Below are positions 54,573 through 64,000 of a DNA stretch of 64,000 bases, piece after piece. The position numbers and the translations under genes were made by a program. The DNA comes from Neoarius graeffei. Lineage: Eukaryota > Chordata > Actinopteri > Siluriformes > Ariidae. Position 1 is the first letter of the stretch. Every line of letters begins with the position of its first letter. The notes beneath the pieces were generated by a model. The model saw only the letters and a list, made by a program, of their open reading frames with translations, searched no databases and was not told the origin of the DNA. The stretch covers positions 58,979,559-59,043,558 of the forward strand of contig NC_083574.1 of NCBI RefSeq assembly GCF_027579695.1. The letters run 5' to 3'.

Positions 54573-56345
54573 TTGTGCAGTTTGTCACAAACACACCTGG
54601 TGACAAACAGCATGTCTATTCAAATGCGCAAAGTCAAGTCCAGAGCTCCAGATGGCAGTCATATTAACAACCTCATGCTCCTGGACCAAGACGAGGTGCA
54701 ACGGCTCATTATGAGCCAAGACGCAATTCGGTTTATGCAACCTCTTCGAGGCACCCTGGTTTATTGGGAAAAAAAGTCCATGCCATGGTCCGGCAAATTG
54801 GCAAACCCTTTTTTTTTTTTTTGCAACGTTCGCTGCTGCTGAGATGAGATGAGATGGCCTGAGGTCATAAAAGCTCAGCAGGGAGAACTAGGGGACTTTT
54901 CAGAGCTCGACTGGAAAGCGAAATGCGATATTCTGCAGAGCAACCCCGTAACAGTAATGCGCATGTTTGAAAAGTGAGTCGATGTTCTGATCAACCTTAT
55001 CCTCTCACCAGCACAGCCCATTGGTGAAGTAGAGGATTACTTTTATAGGGTTGAGTTCCAAGCTAGAGGAAGTCCCCCATATACACATGCTAATTTGGAT
55101 AAACGCACCCAAATTTGACGACACCTTTTGATGCCAAAGTAGCAGCGTTTATAGATCGCTACATCTCGTGTGAGATGCCTGACCCCGAGACAGACCTGGA
55201 GCTCCACAGAATTGTCTTGGAGGTTCAGGTGCACAGCAGGAACCATTCCAAGTCCTGCAAAAAAGGCAACGTTGCCTGTAGGTTTGGCTTCTCTAAACTG
55301 CCTGTGGATAAAACCATCACTAGGCCCCCCCATTGATCGCCCCTCTGAAGGTTTAGACAAAGATCCAGATGAGGCTGCTGCTAGAGCACTGAAGCAGGCA
55401 CTCACTAAAGCGAAAGAAGGCCAAAGCCAAGCTTCAGCAAGTTAGATACTTGCTCATGGATGCAGGCGCTTCATTTAGCAGCTTGATGGAGTTGCTCGAC
55501 CGATGTGGTTTGATGCACAAGGAGTACCGTAAGCTCTTCCACCACACCGCGAACGGCAACATCGTGGTCCTGAAGCGGCATCTGAATGACTGCTGGGTTA
55601 ATCAGTACAACCCAGACCTGCTTCGTGCCTGGAACGCCAACATGGACATCCAGTACGTTGTGGATGACTACAGCTGCATCATGTACATGATGTCCTATGT
55701 GTCGAAGCCAGAGCACAAGATGACTGAATTCCTTAAGAACATCAAAAACGTAACAGTCCAATGTAAATGAGCGTGACGAAATGAAGCAGGTTATGCAGGC
55801 CTATGTTAAACAGAGGTCAGCACTCAAGAGGCTGTTGCTCGCACCTGCAGCTTACGCCTGAAGAGGTGCTCCCGGGCTGTTGTGTTCCTTCAGACCGATG
55901 AGGAGGGTCTGAAGGAGTCACCCTATTGGCAGACTCAAGCAAATGGAGCCGGGTTCGGAGGTGTGGATGTCGGGCCTGCCTGACAAATACACCTGCAGGC
56001 CTGTCGATCCAGAGTGCACATGCATGGCAGAGTTTGCGTCAGAGTACAGGGTGTTGTACGGACAGCAAACTGAAAGTAGAAGCGGCATCCCCCTCTTACA
56101 TGACATGGGCTTTTGTTCAGAAGAGGACTGGAAAGCCAGCAATTATTTCCTCGCTTCTCAGAAGAAAACGCCTGAAGTTCTATAGAAGACTGCTCAAACT
56201 TTATCTCCCACACAGATCTGATGACCTGAGAGATGACGCACACCCGACCTACGAGCAGTTTTATAAGTGTGGCCAAAAGGGGGGCATGTGTGTCAGACAT
56301 CGTAGACCACAACAAACAACGCTACGAAGGTCAAGGTTGAAAGCT
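54573..56345 (+). pseudogene. Helentron Rep (HUH nuclease) domain
   Basis: It starts in the region [32 protein letters not shown] is followed by the HIH motif at 55078-55086, which sits one base out of frame because of an extra C in the run 55074-55078. CEMPDPETDLELHRIV and GNVACRFGF follow. The paired Tyr motif is [11 protein letters not shown] (Tyr at 55684 and 55696). HUH plus two tyrosines is the rolling-circle nuclease that cuts and joins Helitron ends. Further frameshifts occur near 54800, 55115, 55335, 55780 and 56180. Confidence 0.88.
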
Positions 56346-56513
56346 TGATGAAGCGTTGGAACAGTATCAGGTGCACAGCCCTATAGTTAATGATTTGGAC
56401 TCTTGTGCCTGAAGTAGAGGCAGACCAGTTAGTGTCTTGCAGAGCAAGAACCTGACGAGCGTGAAGACCAAGTAGTAGTTCCGGAATATGAATTCAAAGA
56501 TGGGAGGAGCTCT

Positions 56514-57979
56514 GTGCCTAGGATAGAGGCACCACAGTTGAGTCCAGACTTTGTGAGAAAAATGTATCAAAGTCTGAACGAAACGCAGGCTTCTATCTTC
56601 TACAGCATGTGTCAGTGGTGCTTTGAACTTGTGTGGGGCCACGATGTCAAGCCGTTTTATTACTTTTTGACCGGGGGAGCTGGCTGTGGTAAATCGCACG
56701 TAATCAAGTGCATTCACCAGGAGGCAACGAGGATTCTGCGGGAGTTCCCCAGATTCCGGGACCATGCAGACGTGTCCCAGCCTGCGGTGCTGCTGACTGC
56801 CTTCACTGGCGCAGCAGCCTTCAACATCTCTGGCGTGATGTTGCACTCCGTCTTCAAACTGCCAAGATCCTTGAAGCCACCGTATCAAGGTCTTGGAAAT
56901 GCCCTTGAGGTCCAAGCGACGCTGTCCAACGTGGAGATTCTTATCATTGACGAGATCTCCATGGTTTCCAAAGAGCTGTTCGCTTACATCAACTGGGGTT
57001 TTCAACAGATCCAAGGAAACAAGAAGCCGTTCGGAGGAATTTCTGTCCTTGCTGTAGGTGACTTTTTCAATTGCCACCTCTCGGTAAAGCCAAGCCGCTG
57101 TGTGTATGCAGAGATGGAGTTTGATCTCTGGAAGGATCACTTCACTTCAAAATGGTCATCCTTAGATCATGCGACAGAAGGACGATCGAGCTTTTGCTGA
57201 GCTCTTGAACCGCCTGAGAGTGAAGCAAAAGCTCGATCCTTTGAGCGATGAAGATGGAGGGTTGCTCACACAGGCAGTGGCCGATGTTGAGGATTGTCCA
57301 GTAGACAGGCTACACATATATGCTACCAACAAAGTTGACCGTCACAGCTCTTGACACCGTAGCCTCCCTCCACCAGGATGCCATTGACATCGCAGCTCAG
57401 GATTACCAGAAAATGCCTACAACCGGCTGCATGACTATGGTGTTCACTGTTAAAGGTAACCAGCGAGACTTGCCTGACAACATAATGGCTGACCAAGGAG
57501 TACACGTTATGTTGACCAGGAATCTCGACGTGGAGGACGGAATTGTTAACGGAACATTCGGAGCCATCTCGCACATAATGACGGAGAGCGAGCTAAAATA
57601 TAAAGTTGATTGGACTCCAGCTGGACAATCCCACAGCAGGACAGATTCCGCAAAAAGATCTTGGGTCCCTCAGATAATCTGGCCTATATTGAAAGGTCTG
57701 AGGAGAACCTGAGCAGCAAAAAAGGGGTTGTTCGTCTCCAGTTCCCCATGAAGTTGGCTTTTGCCTGTACGGCCCACAAAGTACAAGGCATGACGATGGC
57801 GTCGGCGGTTGTGTGCCTGAAACGCGTCTTCGAACCAGGCATGGCTTATGTAGCTCTAAGCCGCACAACTTTGCTGGGAGGTCTGACCGTCTGCGACTTC
57901 GACGAGAGAGATCTACGCCAACCCCGAGATCAAGACGGCTCTGGAAAGTATGCCTCGAGCGTCTTTCCACAGCTGTAGA
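56514..57979 (+). pseudogene. Helentron Pif1-like helicase domain
   Basis: A 5'-to-3' SF1 helicase. Walker [13 protein letters not shown] (residues 51-62 of the ORF at 56514), motif Ia [14 protein letters not shown], Walker B LIIDEISM (143-150), then [11 protein letters not shown]; the next residues read FNC where the family has the FxQLxP motif III. After a frameshift near 57150 come [17 protein letters not shown], and near 57360 HQDAIDIAAQDYQK. After another shift near 57620 come [14 protein letters not shown] (motif V) and YVALSRTT (motif VI). Order and spacing match Helitron helicases. At least three frameshifts. Confidence 0.92.
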
Positions 57980-58016
57980 CCGTTGAGTTTTCAATCTGTG
58001 CGACAAACTCAAGGTT

Positions 58017-58690
58017 TTGACAATTGTCCACCACAACACGCAGGGTCTGCCATGTCACATGGTGGACCTGAGAGCACATCACGAGCTCCAACGAGCGGAT
58101 GTGCTTTGCCTTGCAGAGACTCATTTGTCAGGGTCTTCTGTAGCTGAAATTTTTCAATTGGAGGGGTACGCCATGTTCCCACGTAGCAGACAGCTGTCTT
58201 ACAACAGCTGTGTGGACATGGCTAAAAAAGATGGAGGTGGAGTTGCAGTGTACTGTAGACTGTGCACGCAGAGCCTCGCAGGTACATGCAACAGGTCACT
58301 GATTTGGAGTTTGCTGTTAAAATTGAGGCTCTGGTCAGAGTACTATTGGCAACTGTTTACAAACACCAAATCTTTGTTTGGGAATTTTTCTCCAAAACTT
58401 GAAAAACCTCTTGGACTCATTGGCCATTTTAAATCACCAGCCCATCGTTGTTTGTGGTGATTTTAATGAGGATCTCCTTTCAAAAAGGGGGGGGGAAAGC
58501 ATCAAAGATTTCAGTCCAGAGGTTACACTCAGTCCACCACTGAGAAGAACACACTGACCACTTTTTTTTTTATATTTCACATCCTGATGAATGTCTTCAA
58601 TCCGGTGTTCTCCAAACATAGTTACCACAGTCCGGTTTATTGTATTTTGACTAGGCCTCTCCAGCCAACACATGGTCCATAGAAAAGTTT
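58017..58690 (+). pseudogene. Helentron C-terminal AP-type endonuclease
   Basis: Directly after the helicase: VHHNTQGL (Asn motif), RADVLCLAETHLSGSSV (Glu motif), then KDGGGVAVYCR and, after frameshifts near 58330 and 58460, VVCGDFNEDLLSKRG (Asp-x-Asn motif). The His motif region near 58600-58640 is decayed. An endonuclease of the LINE/APE type fused at the end of Rep-Hel is the hallmark of Helentrons as opposed to canonical Helitrons. Confidence 0.85.
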
Positions 58691-59047
58691 GAGTTTGTGT
58701 ATTTAACGTATGATGTAGTTTCCGGGCATTCCTTGAGCCTGTTCAATGAGTAGTTTATGCTCAATGTTTGTACTCTCTGTAATGTAAAGTGTTTATTGAC
58801 AAACTCTTTGTAAACTTCATTGTTTCATTTTGTAATAACTTGTCTGCGTGGGTGTTTTTTCTTATTGAATTGTTTTTCATGTACGTGTTCCAGGTCACTC
58901 AGTTTGCTCAATGAGTGCCCAGCTTTTCAACTGTGTAGTATTATGTCAATGTTGAAGTTATTAAGACTAATCATTGTAGTGGCATGTGTTGGCTGGAAAT
59001 GGTTGAATCTTATTATGTAACTGTAGTGTAATTGTATGTATTTATGT

Positions 59048-59053
59048 AATAAA
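59048..59053 (+). promoter_or_regulatory. PolyA signal downstream of the Helentron ORF
   Basis: AATAAA followed by a GT/T-rich stretch (TTGTGTCCTTGTTTATTG) about 15 bp later. Plausible transcript end for the Helentron gene. Confidence 0.5.
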
Positions 59054-59300
59054 GGGCTCGCATTATCTTGTGTCCTTGTTTATTGAGCTGATGAGAACGA
59101 CAGTCAATGTAAAATGTTAAGTAATTAGCTTAGCTAATGTAAATCTGTAATGTGGGTTTATGTAAAATCAAGCTGCATGTCAACCAGGTCCATCACAAGG
59201 TGGGTATCTCTCTTCCTTTGAATTATTCATTCGCATTAAGTAATGTAACTAAATCCCCCTCCCTTTCTCTTTTCTAGTCTCTGTTCTCTCTTTACTGGCC

Positions 59301-59735
59301 ATGTTCAACAGGAGGAGTGTCTCACAGCAGAGTGAGGAAGAAATCAAGAGGACCACAGCTGATCTTGTGCCAGTGAGTACAGCCACCAATCACAAAGGGA
59401 AGAAATATTTCATAACATTGCTCAAGTGTTTTAACACGATGCTTTGAAACCTGTAACTTTGTCTGTTTTTTTTTTTTTTGTGTGTGTTAAAATCTGGGAA
59501 CAAGATCTAGGATGAAGACCTACAGAAGACTACAGCAGCTCACTCTCCAGTGAAGACAGCAACCCAGGAGAAGAATGTAAGGGACATTTTAGCATTGTAT
59601 CTTCAATTTTGTATATCAAACAACACTTTGAAAAGTGCACCTGACTAATGAATACTGTTTTAAAATTACAGGAAGAACAGGCTCAGACCTCCAGGAGACT
59701 TTTTTCCTTTTATCTTTACTTTCCTGATGGATTCA
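59301..59735 (+). CDS. Small spliced ORF, unidentified
   Basis: A possible first coding exon starts at the ATG at 59301 (MFNRRSVSQQSEEEIKRTTA) and ends at a GTGAGT donor near 59373. A second exon near 59507-59577 reads EDLQKTTAAHSPVKTATQEK with a GTAAGG donor. A third begins after an acceptor near 59671 with EEQAQTSRRLFSFYL. Phases appear compatible and the product is hydrophilic, rich in Ser, Thr, Glu and Lys, with no domain I recognise. It could be the 5' end of a host gene, a gene fragment captured by the Helentron, or chance. Confidence 0.35.
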
Positions 59736-59999
59736 GTTGTCTTGTTTTCACAGCTTTGTTTCTTAGAAGATTAGGTCTCGTTGTATTTAGTATGGAGGAT
59801 ATGCACCAGGTACTAGGGTGTGTGATTAGTTGACCGGTAGTACCTAATCTGCTTTTTGTTGCTGCAGTAATGCTTTTATGGCTGAGGACTACAGTTGACT
59901 TGTTAACTTGAGTTCAGTCCTAAAGTTTCCATCAATGAAACTGTCTTCATGTTAAACTGTTCATGTTTATAGTCATGCTGTCTGTTGTTGCCCAAATGA

Positions 60000-60190
60000 G
60001 GATGGGTTCCCTTTTGAGTCTGGTTCCTCTCGAGGTTTCATGTCTGAGGGAGTTTTTCCTTGCCACCGTCGCCACAGGCTTGCTCATTGGGGATAGATTA
60101 GGGACAAAATTAGCTCATGTTTAAAGTCGTTCATATTCTGTAAAGCTGCTTTGCAACAAAGTTTAACACTATACAAAGACTCTTGTTTTG
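60000..60190 (+). repeat. L2-type LINE 3' tail fragment
   Basis: TCTGAGGGAGTTTTTCCTTG, CCACCGTCGCC, GGCTTGCTCATTGGGG and TGTAAAGCTGCTTTGCAAC are phrases of the 3' untranslated tail common to fish L2 LINEs. No ORF part is attached. Confidence 0.82.
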
Positions 60191-60683
60191 ATTTTTGCTG
60201 ACTCATCAGGTGTTTTTTCAATGCCTTGATTGCTTGTGTTTTATGGGAAAGTAAACCTAATCTGCTGCAAAATGTCTGTTTATGGTTTTTTATTATTGCT
60301 TGCTAGGTATTAGCATGTTAGCTAGCTGTTAGCATCATAGCAAGTCACACAGTACAGTACAACTCCTGCGATAGCGACTGCTACGCGCACTGCATCCCTC
60401 TCTCAATTTCCCCTGGGGGAATTGTCGTCTCGAGTGTTTTATACTGTTTATATTGTCTGAGTTTAGTCTGTCTTGTTCTTATCTAGTGTTCATACTATTT
60501 ATTCTGTTTATTGTTTGAGTGTTTAGTCTGTCTAGTTCCTATCTAGATTGTTTATACTGTTTTTGTTTTTTCAATTCTATTTTTATTTATTGCATTGCCA
60601 GTTTGTACTGTGGATCAGAGAGGACTGATATTTCATCTGTGCTGTACAGTATGTCGAGCATGTATAGCATATTTGACAAAGTT
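60191..60683. other. No gene; LINE-tail-like phrases
   Basis: GTTTAGTCTGTCTAGTTCCT near 60510 resembles GTTTAGTCTAGTTCATATCT near 23400, suggesting another old copy of the LINE tail that follows the fragment at 22705. The ORF at 60519-60839 runs through repeats and is not supported. Confidence 0.5.
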
Positions 60684-60830
60684 GACTTGAAATTTCAAAA
60701 TGTCTCACTTTCGACATTTGATATGTTGTCTATGTTCTATTGTGAATACAATCAGTTTGAGACTTGTAAGTTATTGCATTCCATTATTTACAATTTGTAC
60801 TTTGTCCTAACTTTCTTGGAATCAGTTGTA
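60684..60830 (+). mobile_element. Solo terminus of the Tc1-like family of 12746
   Basis: GAAATTTCAAAATGTCTCAC through ACAATTTGTACTTTGTCC to CTTGGAATCAGTTGTA matches, in inverse orientation, the left end at 12746-12880 (TACAACC-TGATTCCAAAAAAG) with moderate divergence. No second terminus is nearby, so it is a fragment. Confidence 0.8.
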
Positions 60831-60924
60831 AATGAATAAATAAAATGACATGGGGGGGGGGAGACAACAAAAGGAAATAAAGTAAATACATTAATCTTCT
60901 TTGAAATACACACGAGGGGTTTAT

Positions 60925-61400
60925 GTGGATATGGTGCCTTGTTTAGTGTCAATTAGTCTAAGGGATTTCATGTACTCTTTAAACTCCTGCAAGAAACTTT
61001 TAAAGTTGGGTGGAGTATTTTGTGTATGTGAAATTTTGCCATACAAAATGAATAGGTTTGTAATGAAGGTGTCATTTTCTCCATGGACAAAATACATTAT
61101 CACACTTCTGCAGTCAATTAAGATGTTTATCTTGATTTTACACACTATTCAAGTTGAGACCAGAAATTGATTGGACACAGTGGTAGAATAAATGAGTTAA
61201 GGTTTCTGGGTCCATATTGCAAAAACTGCATTTGTTTTCAATGTTTAAAAATTTAGAAATAAATTTGTTGGATATCTAGTGTGTAAAATTGATGTGAACC
61301 TCTTTTATTTTATTGGAAATACAATACTTAAGGCAATGTCCAGGCCTTCTTCCAGTCATTGTCCATAAAGATGTTATCCCAGAATGCTTTCCCCTGTGGA
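60925..61400 (-). pseudogene. L1-type LINE ORF2 C-terminal fragment
   Basis: The minus strand reads TPQGKAFWDNIFMDNDWKKA then WTLP, SNKIKEVHINF, and CSFCNMDPETLTHLFYHC (C-x2-C...H...C motif), then FITNLFILYGKISHTQN and FLQEFKEYMKSLRLID. This C-terminal Cys/His motif and following helices are typical of fish L1/Tx1-group ORF2. Stops and frameshifts occur. The plus-strand ORF over the same span (60901-61170) is a shadow. Confidence 0.82.
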
Positions 61401-61439
61401 GTTATTTTCCTCTTTTCATAAAAAGTATTAGAGCTCAGT

Positions 61440-61520
61440 GACACAGCAGGGCTGTTAGATGTGATGCGCTTAGACTCTGCCTCCCAGCCCATTTCTGATT
61501 GGTTAAAGACTGCATCGCTG
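61440..61520. repeat. Dispersed repeat shared with about 12165-12275
   Basis: GATGTGATGCGCTTAGACTC, GCCTCCCAGCCCATTTCTGA and TTGGTTAAAGACTGCATCGC match the inverse of the earlier site with a few differences. Nature unknown. Confidence 0.75.
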
Positions 61521-62473
61521 AAGAATTAACTGTATGCTAGAAATGTGCAATGTAAAATTTATGTCTCTGCTCTATGAACATTAAATGACAGTTGTAGTAC
61601 TACATTTAATTTGTTCCTCTTCAGTAAGATTTTTTTGACTGGTTAGTGTTGCAGTGGATCCAGAGCCTATCCCAGGTATGAGATGGGAATAGATTCTGGA
61701 TGGGACCCCAGTCCATCACAGGGCTGTTCCTAAAATTATAGAAGAGAGAAAACAGAACAATCATGTATAACTCTTTTACATGAAACTTTTTTTTAATTGA
61801 GACATTTGATAATTAACAATTCACTATTCCGAGGAAAACAGTTATTTAACATGATCCAACAATATTCTTCATTAAAATAAAAACACCACAACGTGTATTC
61901 ACACTTTTCCTTCAAGAGACTGCTGGATCAGCTTCATCAAATGGAAAATTTATCAAACTAGGTTTATACAAAACACCTGAACTCCACATATACATCTTGG
62001 GAAATCCATGAACTTGGTACTCTTCATTGTTGTTTCTCTCTCTCAATGGTACATTTCCTTAACTGACAATTTGGCAAAGGATTAAATTTATTAATGCATC
62101 AGATGCAAATTCAAACTTAAATTTCCTTCCTTAAAAACAACCTTCTCATTAGCTAAAATAAGCAGTGGTTTTCCCAAAAGAAGTAGAATTTACTGTTTTA
62201 AAAAAATCACTTACACTGATTCATAGTGATAAAGAATGTTAAGCTTTGAATGAGAAATGTATAGCAGACAATTACGCCAGCAAAAAAAAAAGTTTTCAAT
62301 AGATTGATAACCAATATGCTATAACTGCTTCAAATTTATCTGTCTGGCCATGCCAGTGTGGAAAAAGCAGAACCAAAAACACCCCTTTCATTTTTCAAAT
62401 GAAGACAGTAAATAAATGTAATTGGGAAGTTTCACATGTGTAGGAGAATTCCTAAATTAAGACATGTTAAACA
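61521..62473. other. No gene seen
   Basis: A short phrase near 61665-61725 (GAGCCTATCCCAGG, GGACCCCAGTCCATCACAGG) resembles a tail common in old fish retroposons. The rest is AT-rich without coding signals. Confidence 0.5.
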
Positions 62474-63743
62474 TAGACTGGTACCAAAATCCAGAATTGT
62501 GACACCCAAAGCCATTTTTGAGACAAAGTCGGCAAACAGTCTTATTTTGTCAATTTGGGTGTGCCGAATTCAAATCTGCAATATGCTGAGCTCTATCTGA
62601 CCTCTGTTGACCTCTAGAGGTCATTGAACTTTGGGCCTGTAAACGTCTCGGCTGAACCCAGTTTCTCAGCTTTCTAAGGAATGAAATGTACTAAAATGAT
62701 TAATGAAGTTAGCAAATGGCCTCGTTTGTTAAATGTTTGGGTGCTGAATTCATTTTTCATTTGTAAAACGACATATGACCTCTGATAACCTCAAGGTCAT
62801 TAAACTTGGCCTATAGGCCTATGCATTTAACGGCATTTTTAAACTGACTTTACTCCCCCAGAAAGAATATGAACAGACAAAAAACAAATAGAAAGGAACA
62901 AATACAACATTAAATGCCAGTCCATGTACGTGACTTACTTTTCACAATGAGAATGCCTAGGCGATCACCTTACATAACATTGCATTATATTTAGCGGTTA
63001 TTGTTTATACAAAGCTACTGAAAAAAGGACAGATTCAGCAGCATACAAAATGTGGGGGCATATGAGAGTTTTTGTTTTTTTTGTTCTAAACGGGGTAAAG
63101 CCTTTACAAAAAACAAAGAAAAAAACTCATATATATTAACCTGTATGCCCCCACATTTTGTATGCTGCTGAATCTGTCCTTTTTTCAGTAGCTTTGTATA
63201 AACAATAACCGCTAAATGTAATGCAATGTTATGTAAGGTGATCGCCTAGGCATTCTCATTGTGAAAAGTAAGTCACATGTACATGGACTGGCATTTAATG
63301 TTGTATTTGTTCCTTTCTATTTGTTTTTTGTCTGTTCATATTCTTTTTGGGGGAGTAAAGTCAGTTTAAAAATGCCGTTAAATGCATAGGCCTATAGGCC
63401 AAGTTTAATGACCTTGAGGTTATCAGAGGTCATATGTCGTTTTACAAATGAAAAATGAATTCAGCACCCAAACATTTAACAAACGAGGCCATTTGCTAAC
63501 TTCATTAATCATTTTAGTACATTTCATTCCTTAGAAAGCTGAGAAACTGGGTTCAGCCGAGACGTTTACAGGCCCAAAGTTCAATGACCTCTAGAGGTCA
63601 ACAGAGGTCAGATAGAGCTCGGCATATTGCAGATTTGAATTCGGCACACCCAAATTGACAAAATAAGACTGTTTGCCGACTTTGTCTCAAAAATGCCTTT
63701 AACTCCTTAAATAAGCACTTTTTTTAATTTTGGTACCAGTCTA
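62474..63743. mobile_element. 1.27-kb palindromic element
   Basis: Arms of about 590 bp are near-perfect reverse complements around a spacer of about 80 bp centred near 63092. Both ends read TAGACTGGTACCAAAAT, with ACA at 62471-62473 and 63744-63746 as a possible 3-bp duplication. No ORF. Both arms carry AGGTCA half-site clusters. Confidence 0.85.
62598..62623. promoter_or_regulatory. AGGTCA half-site cluster (DR4 and ER4)
   Basis: TGACCT at 62598 and 62608, spaced by four bases (DR4), then AGGTCA at 62618 after CTAG (everted repeat, spacer 4). The same arrangement lies in the other arm at 63585-63610. DR4 of AGGTCA is the consensus for thyroid hormone and LXR-type nuclear receptors. Occupancy is unknown. 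Confidence 0.45.
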
Positions 63744-63746
63744 ACA

Positions 63747-64000
63747 GGCTGATCCTGGTAAGAAAATATGCACATTCGCTATACCCAATTTAAAAAAAAA
63801 GACAAATACCAAATATGTGAAAAGGTTTCATGAGCTGACCGATTTGAATAATACGATCGCATATAAAACATGTCAACAACTGAATGAAACTTATACAATC
63901 ATAAGTACTGCATATTAGCTCAACTGCTTGGGGTGTTCAATTTATTTAAAATCATACTACATCAATCCGTAAATCAAAACGCTTAGAGGTGACAGGAATT
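63747..64000. other. No gene seen
   Basis: AT-rich sequence to the window end with no ORF, repeat or RNA signal. Confidence 0.6.

Larger units (their letters stand above)
46014..59070 (+). mobile_element. Helentron/Helitron2-type element (boundaries uncertain)
   Basis: The coding order is protease-like (51457), Cys-rich N-terminal region, HUH Rep with paired Tyr, Pif1-like helicase, then an AP-type endonuclease. This is the plan of fish Helentrons, whose ORF ends in a LINE-like endonuclease. The SGNH gene lies upstream in the same orientation and may be part of it. Termini (short palindromes, TT target) were not identified, so start and end here are the promoter and the polyA site. A palindromic MITE is nested at 52820-53486. 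Confidence 0.6.

Noticed and set aside
60901..61170. 89-codon plus-strand ORF
   Set aside because: Shadow of the minus-strand L1 ORF2 C-terminus.

Overview
The window is eukaryotic and almost certainly from a teleost fish. It contains several V-SINE (DANA/HE1/Mermaid-type) copies, Tc1-like elements with typical fish termini, hAT, PIF/Harbinger and ISL2EU-type DNA elements, a fish-style Ty3/Gypsy element and I-, L2- and L1-type LINEs. Split genes have GT-AG introns. The SINE tail built of GATGA units recalls catfish (Siluriformes), but that is inference. I see no clearly intact single-copy host gene; nearly everything is layered transposable elements, mostly decayed.

Layout. (1) 1-3632: a Tc1-like transposon cut by the window edge, split by two back-to-back copies of a PIF/Harbinger-like MITE (TAA target duplications). 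(2) 3929-7509: a 3.6-kb element with very long inverted arms around a short unique centre carrying one ORF; a 661-bp MITE and a SINE sit in the arms. (3) 7.7-12.7 kb: SINEs, homopolymer tracts and a 1.3-kb element with TTAG duplications holding a Tc1-type MITE. (4) 12.7-22.7 kb: a second Tc1-like transposon broken by a Gypsy element with 362/375-bp LTRs, itself carrying a THAP/YqaJ (ISL2EU-like) element with a hAT inside, another hAT and a Harbinger relic. (5) 24.4-34.2 kb: a minisatellite split by a 9.2-kb TA-inserted (pogo/mariner-like) element, which carries a 6-kb MULE-like element (8-bp duplication) and an L2 fragment. The MULE encodes CG-1-like, MULE-transposase, SWIM, Ulp1-protease-like and PHD-like segments, an unusual combination. 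(6) 35,101-45,881: an I-clade LINE from 5' to 3' end, flanked by a 13-bp target duplication and holding five independent DNA-element insertions, one with a SINE inside; reading across four of the five insertions restores the LINE reading frame, and the fifth (40,966-42,174) restores one conserved stretch. (7) 46.0-59.1 kb: a spliced SGNH-hydrolase pseudogene followed by a Helentron-type Helitron (cysteine protease-like, HUH Rep, Pif1-like helicase, AP-endonuclease). It has a TATA box, a polyA signal and a palindromic TTAA MITE. (8) 59.3-64.0 kb: a small spliced ORF of unknown identity, LINE fragments, and a 1.27-kb palindrome with paired AGGTCA half-sites.

How it fits together: because many insertions hit coding frames, empty sites can be reconstructed from the sequence itself, giving exact boundaries, target duplications and relative ages. 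Coding capacity is broken almost everywhere, so activity today is unlikely except possibly by non-autonomous elements mobilised in trans.
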